Shown: positions 57,608 to 64,000 of the stretch, one piece after another | Layout of the letters: the number at the start of each line of letters is the position of its first letter | How positions within the stretch are numbered: position 1 is the stretch's first letter | Source: 9FT-COMBO-48-23 sp963754385 | GTDB lineage: Bacteria > Chloroflexota > Dehalococcoidia > GIF9 > UBA5629 | Assembly (NCBI GenBank): GCA_963754385.1 | Contig: CAVWGE010000005.1 | Location: 1-64,000, forward strand | DNA: 64,000 nucleotides | Reading direction: 5' to 3' | Made by a program: the position numbers and the translations under genes | Notes under the pieces: generated by a model | What the model saw: the letters and a program-made list of their open reading frames with translations, nothing else | Database searches by the model: none | What the model was told of the DNA's origin: nothing

Positions 57608-58237
57608 TCAGGCATATTTCAGCGCCACGCCTTCCAGGACGTTAGCCACATCCTCACACCTATCTATGGCAGTTTCTATATCCTCGTAAATCTCACGCCA
57701 CTTGATAAGGTGAGCATAATCTGTTGAGCTAACAAAAAGCTCCGCCAGCGCCGAGCGATAAATGCTGTCCCCCACATTCTCCAGGCGATTAATCTCCACG
57801 CATAGCTTAAGAAGTTTATCCCGCTCGATGCGGCCATGTATTGCAGATACACCCTTCTCGACTTCAATCACTGCCTGCACGACAACATCGGCTAACTCCC
57901 TGGCCTTATCGGTAGGACGCTCCACCTTGTAGAGCAACATGGCATCCGCCGCTGAGTGGATGAAGTCAGTTATATCGTCTAGAGACTCAGCCAGCAGAGC
58001 AATGTCTTCGCGGTCCAGTGGGGTCACAAAGGTACGATGTAGTTGTGCGACAATTTGATGAGTAATTGCATCCCCCTCATGCTCCAGGGTAGTTATTGTT
58101 CCCACTCTCTCCTTAACATTCTCCCACGTATTCACCATGTCTCTTAGCTGCTGAGCTATCTTGACCACATTCTGAGCGCTCTGCTCAAAAAGGACGAAAA
58201 ACTTCTGCTCCCTGGGGAATAAGGAAAACCTAGGCAA
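57608..58237 (-). CDS. DUF47/PhoU-like regulator of Pit
   Basis: The 209-residue helical protein is of the DUF47 family (Pit accessory, PhoU-like): LFEQSAQNVVKIAQQL, VGTITTLEHEGDAITHQI, PLDREDIALLAESLDDITDF. It starts the pit unit. The family is believed to act as a gate or regulator of Pit transporters. Confidence 0.92.
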   Translation of the reverse strand: MPRFSLFPREQKFFVLFEQSAQNVVKIAQQLRDMVNTWENVKERVGTITTLEHEGDAITHQIVAQLHRTFVTPLDREDIALLAESLDDITDFIHSAADAMLLYKVERPTDKARELADVVVQAVIEVEKGVSAIHGRIERDKLLKLCVEINRLENVGDSIYRSALAELFVSSTDYAHLIKWREIYEDIETAIDRCEDVANVLEGVALKYA

Positions 58238-58427
58238 TGAGTAACCTCCTTCGCCTGCAAAGCGGTGACTCAGAAAATGGGATGACAGAATCTAAGCACA
58301 GAGGGAAGGGCGAGCTGACGCTCCGGTTCTGACTAAGGCGAGCAAACATGACAATATGCCGCCATCATTTTAGATGAGGCATAGGTAGTAGTCAAGCCCA
58401 CAGCAGATTCCATTTTGGCTTGCGTAA

Positions 58428-58949
58428 ATGTATAATCAAGCTGGTGTGTCGCAGGTGGAACAAGTGAACAACTCAACCATACTTCAACCAAAGAGAATAG
58501 CTAAGATGGACATCTACACAAGCAAGATGAGGCGAATTACCATTGCCGTGTTGACGATAGCAGTAGCCGCTTTAGTTATTAGCCTGCAGCCTTTCTTCCT
58601 GAGACAACTGGACATCAATACGGCCAGGCTGGTGAGTTGTCCGATTGCCTTTATTGTGTTATGTTTTCTAATACTTCATTTCCTGCAAAACTGGCGACTG
58701 CTGTTGGCTCTGTTCAAAAATAAAAAATCGTACAGCATAAGCAGGCTGACGGTAACCCTGGCGATGACGGTTGTTGGGGTGATAGACATTGCCAGCGGCT
58801 GGGTCACTGCTGTATCAGGTGAGGAGCGCTATCTATTATTTCCGATGTGGGTATGGAGCTGGACATTCACGCTTCTAGTGGCTATTCACGTCTACCAGCG
58901 CCGGGGCATTTTTCTGTCCTACTGGAGAAAGCTGAATCATAGGGCTTAA
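58428..58949 (+). CDS. Small membrane protein with about four helices
   Basis: The 173-residue protein has four membrane helices (around 35-55, 62-85, 103-123, 135-153). I do not recognise a named family with confidence; scattered His and Trp resemble small DUF4405-like or cytochrome-b-like membrane proteins. The ATG at 58428 overlaps a TATAAT-like sequence, so an in-frame ATG at 58506 may be the real start. It is divergent from the pit operon. No role can be assigned. Confidence 0.6.
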   Translation: MYNQAGVSQVEQVNNSTILQPKRIAKMDIYTSKMRRITIAVLTIAVAALVISLQPFFLRQLDINTARLVSCPIAFIVLCFLILHFLQNWRLLLALFKNKKSYSISRLTVTLAMTVVGVIDIASGWVTAVSGEERYLLFPMWVWSWTFTLLVAIHVYQRRGIFLSYWRKLNHRA

Positions 58950-58996
58950 GATAAATTCGCTCTGCGGCTGCTTGTTCGAAGATACGCGTAACTAAG

Positions 58997-59791
58997 CTAT
59001 ATTGACGAACCAAGGTCACTCATTGTCCGGTGGTAGAAGTAAATCAATTTGCAGTTCATCTCAATGTTATCCTGAGGCATAGTAGCAGGTATATTCGCCC
59101 CGAAAGGTTCTACCAGTCTGTCATCGAAAATCGCCTGTGGGAATATAGCCCTGATTTTCTTAACGGTAGTGCTGAAGTTTGTCACAGAGGAAGAAGCCAT
59201 CTCCGACCCAAGGAACGAGTAGTTAAAGTCGTGCTGCAGGATTTCTACAATCGGCTCCGATGACGTTCGGTCGTAGAGCCTGACAAAACTTTCAGTTTGA
59301 TATGATTTATCCGTGGTTTTTTCTTTGACCTTTTTCGTTATGGGAATGCCGCCAGTCAATAAAGTTGCTGTCACATTTAATTTTCTTACAGTAGTTGTCA
59401 CCTCCGTCTCAGTATAAGTTTGCATCCTGCCGCTGATAATCAAGAACACCTCGCTCGACTCCATTCGCCTCTCTTTGCCGCTCCTGTTCCAGAATAGTGC
59501 TGCCTGCTCCTCGAATTTTATGGTATGTGCCTTATATCTCGGTGAATACTTACGAAGCTCCGAATCTGGGCACACAATTACCACCAGGCCTAGTTCTCTT
59601 AGGCTCCGGGCGGTTGATTCCGCCATCTGCATGGTGTCATAGCTGGCAATGATTTTCAGAATCTTTCCTGCCAGGCGAAGCCGAGTCTCATAGGGGTTCT
59701 TAGCGATAATAGCTGCAACCTTCTTTATCAGCTCTTCCTCAAGCGTAGCCGGAGGAGCTATCGCCACATGCACAACTTCATATTCAGCCAT
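58997..59791 (-). CDS. Hypothetical protein
   Basis: I do not recognise this 264-residue protein. It has an alpha/beta N-terminal part (VHVAIAPPATLEEEL, VVIVCPDSELRKYSP) that could be a Rossmann-like or double-psi fold, then a Ser/Thr-rich beta segment with alternating charges and a C-terminal end without motifs. No signal or membrane segment is visible. The frame is open and coding-like, and it stands alone on the minus strand. Confidence 0.6.
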   Translation of the reverse strand: MAEYEVVHVAIAPPATLEEELIKKVAAIIAKNPYETRLRLAGKILKIIASYDTMQMAESTARSLRELGLVVIVCPDSELRKYSPRYKAHTIKFEEQAALFWNRSGKERRMESSEVFLIISGRMQTYTETEVTTTVRKLNVTATLLTGGIPITKKVKEKTTDKSYQTESFVRLYDRTSSEPIVEILQHDFNYSFLGSEMASSSVTNFSTTVKKIRAIFPQAIFDDRLVEPFGANIPATMPQDNIEMNCKLIYFYHRTMSDLGSSI

Positions 59792-59984
59792 TAGTGCTCT
59801 TCTTTGGAGTCGGCAGCCTAGCTCTACAATAGCACGCTTTTAGTAAAATGAAAAGAGACGAATTCGAGGCAGCGAGACCTAATGTGACCTTTTCTCTTTA
59901 AAGTGGTAGCATTATAGTCATCGGTTATCTATCCAAATAAACTAGAACCTCAAATTAGCTATTCACTAAGTAAGGAGGGGGAAA

Positions 59985-61514
59985 ATGAGGACAAAGAAAC
60001 AGTATATCCAAGGATTGACCAAGATGAAGAGAAACGTCTACTTTGACGGCGAACTGATTGACCGCAAAGACGAGCGCCAGATGGACTGCATTAACACCAT
60101 GGGCACTACATTCGATGAAGCCGCCAAGCCGGAGAACCAGGAGTTGTGCACCGCCATATCTCATCTCACCGGTGAGAGAATCAACCGCTTCACCCACATA
60201 CATCAGAACACCGATGACCTGCACAAGAAGCAGGACATGACCCGCATGTACTGTCAGAAGGTAGGAGGCTGCATACAGCGGTGCATGGGCATCGACGCCA
60301 CCAATGCTATCTACAACGTGTCCTACGAAGCGGACAAGATGAACAAAGGTGCCACCCGGTATCATGAGAACTTCAAGAAGTGGCTAATCCGTTTCCAAAC
60401 CGAGGACTTGGTAGGCTGCTGCGCTCAGACAGACGTCAAAGGCGACAGGATGCTAAGGCCTGCCGACCAGCCTAATCCTGATGCCTACGTACGTATCAAG
60501 GAGAGGCTCAACGATGGCATCGTGGTCAGCGGCTGCAAGGTGCACATCTCTGAAGCCTCAGTGGCCGATGAGGTGCTGGTGGTGCCCACCCGGGCGTTGC
60601 GCCCCGAGGATAAGGACTACGCCGTTGCCTTCGCCATCCCGGGCGACTGGGATGGGCTGAAACAAATAGTTACCATCCATAACCTCAGACCCAGAGAGCG
60701 TTTCAAGCGCGGGTTCGTGCCAGGCAGCACAGATTCCTACCTGATTTTTGACGACTGCTTCATCCCCTGGGAAAGGGTCTTCCTTGCCGGTGAATGGCAG
60801 CATGGCAGCGTGTTGGCTCTCCTCTTCGCCTTGTTCCACCGCCACTCCTATTCGGGCTGTAAGCCAGCCATCGGCGATATCCTCCTAGGAACGGCAGCCC
60901 TCGCCGCCGAGGTGAACAACATTCACAAGACGCCCCACGTCCGGGAGAAGCTGGCCGAGGTTATCATGACCACCGAGCTGGGTTATGCCGCCGGCTACAC
61001 GGCTTCTGACCTTGGCAAGCCGGAGGTGTATATCCCGGGTCTAGGATTTATCCCCTATGGACCCGGCTCCTACATACCTAATTCGATTTATTGCAACGTC
61101 GGCCGCTGTCTGACAGGCGAGGCAGTGTGGCGTGAAGCTGAGATACTCTGCGACATCGCCGGCGGCGTAGTAGCCACCTTCCCTCACGAGAAGGATTTCA
61201 TGAACCCGGAGACCAGAGACCTGCTCTTAAAGTATACCAAGCGTAATGCAAACATGCCGGTGGAGGATCAGGCGCAGTTGTGGCGGTTCCTGGGTGATGT
61301 CCTCTGCTCAGCCACCGGCGGCATAATCAATGTGGGCAACTATCACGGTGGCGGCTCACCAATCATGGAGCAAATCGCCATCACTACACAGTACGACATC
61401 GAGTCAAGAAAAAAGCTGGTCAAGCATATCGCCGGCATGAGCGGTGGCGACCGCGACGCCTTAAGCAAACAGACAGCACGTCCAAGCAAAACACCAGCCA
61501 AGGCTGCCAAATAG
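59985..61514 (+). CDS. 4-hydroxybutyryl-CoA dehydratase / vinylacetyl-CoA isomerase
   Basis: The 509-residue flavo-iron-sulfur protein belongs to the HpaB/AbfD superfamily. The four ligands of the unusual [4Fe-4S] cluster of AbfD are present: C96 and C100 in GGCIQRC, H285 in LFHRHS and C292 in YSGC, with the same spacings as C99, C103, H292 and C299 of the Clostridium enzyme. This argues for 4-hydroxybutyryl-CoA dehydration to crotonyl-CoA rather than a plain flavin monooxygenase. The start has AAGGAGGGGG. No obvious pathway partners adjoin it, but the acyl-CoA genes in the window fit a fatty-acid or amino-acid fermenting or C4-acid oxidising lifestyle. Confidence 0.9.
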   Translation: MRTKKQYIQGLTKMKRNVYFDGELIDRKDERQMDCINTMGTTFDEAAKPENQELCTAISHLTGERINRFTHIHQNTDDLHKKQDMTRMYCQKVGGCIQRCMGIDATNAIYNVSYEADKMNKGATRYHENFKKWLIRFQTEDLVGCCAQTDVKGDRMLRPADQPNPDAYVRIKERLNDGIVVSGCKVHISEASVADEVLVVPTRALRPEDKDYAVAFAIPGDWDGLKQIVTIHNLRPRERFKRGFVPGSTDSYLIFDDCFIPWERVFLAGEWQHGSVLALLFALFHRHSYSGCKPAIGDILLGTAALAAEVNNIHKTPHVREKLAEVIMTTELGYAAGYTASDLGKPEVYIPGLGFIPYGPGSYIPNSIYCNVGRCLTGEAVWREAEILCDIAGGVVATFPHEKDFMNPETRDLLLKYTKRNANMPVEDQAQLWRFLGDVLCSATGGIINVGNYHGGGSPIMEQIAITTQYDIESRKKLVKHIAGMSGGDRDALSKQTARPSKTPAKAAK

Positions 61515-61674
61515 TTAACATAGTGGTCAATCAGCCTCTGCTACAACGGGAGAGGCTTGTCTTTTATGGCGAAGCGAAGTAAAGGATATGAAAAGGTTAT
61601 TCCAGGTGAAAAATCGCTTTTAACAATTTGGACTTTTGTGTGGTAAAAGCCTCTGCGGCCTCCTTTACACCTAC

Positions 61675-62139
61675 CTAAAGGATTGTATACACTTTGTAAC
61701 AAACCCCTGTAGATGTAAGCCTGCCAATGGCTACCGTTATGATCCGGTTCAGCCAGCCATATTTCTCGGATGCGGTCTCAAGGACGGGGGTTGTCCGGTA
61801 ATAGCAACTCGAAGAGTCCACAACCTCCCCCATAATCACCCGAAGCGCAGTCTCAGGAGCCATGTCATTTATACCCCGGAGGTAACAATAGATTAAATGG
61901 CCATCATCGGTGCGAAGGGCGACCCTGACATCCAACTCAACCACTCCATCAGGTCGGCGGATGAACCAGTCACCTCCACCGGGAAGCACTACACCTTTGA
62001 CTTTCGGACCATCAAAAGTGCCACCCTTGATGTAGACAATATGTCGGTGGCCTTGTGGCGTGGCTCCTATGTCTATCATACCTCCCCAATCGACATCAAC
62101 GACTACGTCACACAAGAACTCAGTTTCTAAATCTGCCAT
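61675..62139 (-). CDS. DUF3237 family protein
   Basis: The 154-residue protein matches DUF3237: IDIGATPQGHRHIVYIKGG, TFDGPKVKGVVLPGG, DWFIRRPDGVVELDVRVAL and RTDDGHLI. The family forms a small beta-barrel-like domain with unknown function, often near aromatic or acyl-CoA metabolism genes. The C-terminal 25 residues diverge from the family pattern and may be loosely conserved. It stands convergent to the 4-hydroxybutyryl-CoA dehydratase gene. Confidence 0.85.
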   Translation of the reverse strand: MADLETEFLCDVVVDVDWGGMIDIGATPQGHRHIVYIKGGTFDGPKVKGVVLPGGGDWFIRRPDGVVELDVRVALRTDDGHLIYCYLRGINDMAPETALRVIMGEVVDSSSCYYRTTPVLETASEKYGWLNRIITVAIGRLTSTGVCYKVYTIL

Positions 62140-62530
62140 GTGCTACCCCTTTACCCCATCTCGCTAGGTCGGTCTAATTTCGCATATCTTAAAGCTTTAG
62201 GCTTGCTCGTCACTGCCAATATGAAAGCGACTCAGTGGTGGGTACTATAGGTAAATGGGTTACCTTTGTCAAGATGCCAACTTTATTGCACACTTCGCCC
62301 AATTGTGCACTAACTTTTCCTATTAAGTTATGCTAGGGGAACATATGGACATTTATTTCTTGTAGCTGTAAATGATATGGTTTTATCGTGCTCAATTCTT
62401 TTTATTGGATTTCATTACTAGTTAATCATCCCATTATGGCTACAGAACAGCTTCGAGGTCAAGGGGGTGGGGGACTGAATTATTTGACAAAAACAGACAG
62501 ATAAGCTTAAATATCCAGAACTACTTTGAC
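62140..62530. other. 391-base intergenic region before the 62531 gene
   Basis: Contains a TGCACA-N11-TGTGCA inverted repeat (62287-62309) and a promoter-like TTGACA (62484-62489) and TTAAAT (62507-62512) separated by 17 bases just before the ATG at 62531. I see no coding sequence in it. Confidence 0.5.
62484..62512 (+). promoter_or_regulatory. Promoter of the small gene at 62531
   Basis: TTGACA at 62484-62489 and TTAAAT at 62507-62512, 17 bases apart, place transcription start close to the ATG at 62531, leaving a leader of about 12 bases with no ribosome binding site. Confidence 0.5.
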
Positions 62531-62980
62531 ATGAAATCTGCATATTCTGTAGGGCTACAATCGGTAGCCCTAGCCCTAATCTTTATGCCTGAACCTTTTA
62601 CCACACCTATAGGCATTGCGCTGCTGGCCTATGCCAAAGCCAAGGGGCGACAGAGACCTGTTAGTGCGCGCCGCCTGACAAATACTTTTGAAGACTGTTA
62701 CAGCTACAAACTTAGTATGACACGCGGCACGATTATAAATTATCAACTATCCCCTAAAAGACATGGGCAAATGCCTAAGTCATATCCGAGAATCACCAAG
62801 CTGCAGGATGATCCTCAATTCTTGAAAGCCTTACGAGGAAAGACACAACGACAATCCCAGTTCACCAGTGCACCCTTCTCAAAACTAGAACCGGCAGGCT
62901 TAATGAGAGGACCCAGATTAAAAGACCGCGCCGCACTGGCCATACCCAGAACTACATCGCCCAACAACATAATCACGTAG
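62531..62980 (+). CDS. Hypothetical small basic protein
   Basis: I do not recognise this 149-residue protein. It has one hydrophobic stretch near the N-terminus (about 8-33, with PEPFTTPIG inside) and then a very basic region with KGRQRPVSARR, KRHGQMPKSYPR and RGKTQRQSQF. A membrane-anchored, nucleic-acid- or lipid-binding tail is possible. Promoter-like elements at 62484 support transcription. Coding status is moderate. Confidence 0.4.
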   Translation: MKSAYSVGLQSVALALIFMPEPFTTPIGIALLAYAKAKGRQRPVSARRLTNTFEDCYSYKLSMTRGTIINYQLSPKRHGQMPKSYPRITKLQDDPQFLKALRGKTQRQSQFTSAPFSKLEPAGLMRGPRLKDRAALAIPRTTSPNNIIT

Positions 62981-63047
62981 ATTACCTAATCTTTCCATTG
63001 TTTAACTACTGTTATATAATTTCACCCGCTGTCGAAACATGATGTAG

Positions 63048-63069
63048 GGACAGGTCTTCAGACCTGTCC
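63048..63069. repeat. Dispersed palindromic element
   Basis: GGACAGGTCT-TC-AGACCTGTCC is a perfect 10-bp-arm hairpin with GTAG before it, the same family as 86-107 and 6283-6304. It lies 16 bases before the acyl-CoA synthetase ATG, as the first copy lies before tlyA. Confidence 0.75.
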
Positions 63070-63085
63070 GAAGCAAACAAAATTG

Positions 63086-64000
63086 ATGGCACCTAAAACT
63101 GCTGCCCCAGACTTTAAAAACCTGCTTCAACCTCGTTCCATAGCCATAGTCGGCGCCTCACAGGACGAAACGAAGTCAGGCGGAATGTTCGTCTCCCGCC
63201 TGCTGAATGACGGCTACAAGGGGACAATTTACCCCATAAACAACAAGGAATCCGAAATCATGTCCCTCAAGAGCTATCCCAGCATTCTGGATGTCCCCGG
63301 AGAAATAGACCTGGCAGTAATAGCTATACCCGCCCAGAGCGTGTCTCAGGTAATGGCTGAGTGCGCCAAAAAAGGTGTCAGGTTCGCCGTGGTCCATAGC
63401 GTCGGTTTCAGCGAACTGGGAGCCGAGGGCAAGGAGCTGGAACGGCAGATGCTGGAAGCAGCTCACCAAGGAAATGTGAGGATAGTCGGGCCTAACTGCA
63501 TGGGAATAATCTCGCCACGAGCCAATATCAATACTATCATACCTTACGCCAGATTGCCGATGGAGCCCGGCGGCGTGGCTTTCGTCGGGCAGAGCGGCTG
63601 GGCAAGCCAAAACATGACACAGCTGGGCAGCGAGCGAGGGCTTCGCTTCAGCGGCATTATAAGCATCGGCAACCAGAGCGACCTTACCATCGAGGACTTC
63701 CTGGACTATTTTGGCAATGACCCCGAGACCAAAGTAATCGCTTTTTATATTGAGGGCTTAAAGCAAGCCAGCCGCTTTCTGAAGCTTGCCGAGGAGATAT
63801 CACCAAGAAAGCCGATTATCGCCTGGAAAGGGGGCAGCTCGGAGTTGGGCGCTAAGGCGGCTGCTTCCCACACAGGCTCCCTGGCAGGCAATTACGCCTT
63901 GTTCGAAGCAGCCAGCCGACAGAAAGGCATAATCTCTGCCCACAGTCTGGAAGAGCTCATAGACCTAGCTGTAGCCTTCAGCTGCCACTATCTGCCGACT
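63086..64000 (+). CDS. ADP-forming acyl-CoA synthetase, N-terminal part (cut by window end)
   Basis: The 305 visible residues, from ATG 63086, form the CoA-binding alpha part of NDP-forming acyl-CoA synthetases: LQPRSIAIVGASQDETK, the Rossmann CoA-binding fold, VGPNCMGIISP and the phosphohistidine loop AASHTGSLAG. It converts acyl-CoA plus ADP and phosphate to acid plus ATP, or the reverse. It would serve energy conservation from acyl-CoA or acid activation. TATAAT at 63015-63020 with TTTCCA 17 bases before is a possible promoter. The 3' end lies outside the window. Confidence 0.92.
   Translation, partial: MAPKTAAPDFKNLLQPRSIAIVGASQDETKSGGMFVSRLLNDGYKGTIYPINNKESEIMSLKSYPSILDVPGEIDLAVIAIPAQSVSQVMAECAKKGVRFAVVHSVGFSELGAEGKELERQMLEAAHQGNVRIVGPNCMGIISPRANINTIIPYARLPMEPGGVAFVGQSGWASQNMTQLGSERGLRFSGIISIGNQSDLTIEDFLDYFGNDPETKVIAFYIEGLKQASRFLKLAEEISPRKPIIAWKGGSSELGAKAAASHTGSLAGNYALFEAASRQKGIISAHSLEELIDLAVAFSCHYLPT

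Noticed and set aside
1..64000. tRNA or rRNA genes
   Set aside because: No cloverleaf-like segment with a GTTCGAnTC-type T arm, and no rRNA signature, was found by reading; a covariance-model scan would be the decisive test.

Overview
The window looks like a chromosome segment of an uncultured anaerobic bacterium, most plausibly a Chloroflexota of the Dehalococcoidia type. That placement is inference. It rests on the mix of an ATP-dependent benzoyl-CoA-reductase-like cluster, 4-hydroxybutyryl-CoA dehydratase, paired MaoC hydratases, an ADP-forming acyl-CoA synthetase and an acyl-CoA dehydrogenase, together with intermediate base composition and many dispersed intergenic palindromes. There are no rRNA or tRNA genes, CRISPR arrays or recognisable insertion sequences.

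Layout. 0.1-6.3 kb: tlyA, a hydrolase, a TM2 protein and the purine operon purF-purM-purH. 6.9-11.1 kb: four genes of a 2-hydroxyacyl-CoA dehydratase / class I benzoyl-CoA reductase system, with two catalytic subunits and two ATPase activators (Bzd-like sizes). 11.3-17 kb: two secreted or surface proteins, one with a broken Cys-rich tail, then an acyl-CoA dehydrogenase, a VTT membrane protein and a glycosyltransferase-deacetylase fusion. 17.2-19.8 kb: an arsR remnant, an ArsR-ABC exporter operon and a cupin.

19.8-34.8 kb is a large arsenic island in two transcription units. Unit 1: arsR, an ArsP-like permease, a DGC-domain protein, an arsE-F-G-like trio, a second arsF followed by a decayed arsG, a thioredoxin lipoprotein, an FmdE-family protein, a TauE/SafE permease, an MtrA-like corrinoid protein fused to a CFeSP-type 4Fe-4S domain, and ACR3. 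Unit 2: an apparently leaderless arsR, a thioredoxin-fold membrane protein with a Cys tail, a CcdA-like permease, arsD with an in-frame Cys-rich extension beyond its stop, two-domain arsA, two tandemly duplicated lipoproteins and arsM. The corrinoid/Fe-S protein inside an arsenic locus is the strongest candidate for undescribed biology.

35-48 kb: housekeeping and accessory genes (DUF763, gamma-carbonic anhydrase, MFS exporter, DegV, MaoC pair, CorA-like and MgtA-like Mg2+ transporters, Vms1-like release factor, rhomboid, nitroreductase, MBL hydrolase). 48.3-58.2 kb: a phosphate regulon on the minus strand: DUF47-pit, phoU2, phoB-phoR, then a three-repeat Pho box upstream of arsC-pstS-pstC-pstA-pstB-phoU. 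A three-Cys arsenate reductase thus sits inside the phosphate-uptake operon and feeds arsenite to the exporters of the 20-34 kb island. 58.4-64 kb: two unknown genes, 4-hydroxybutyryl-CoA dehydratase, a DUF3237 protein, a small unknown gene and the start of an ADP-forming acyl-CoA synthetase cut by the window end.
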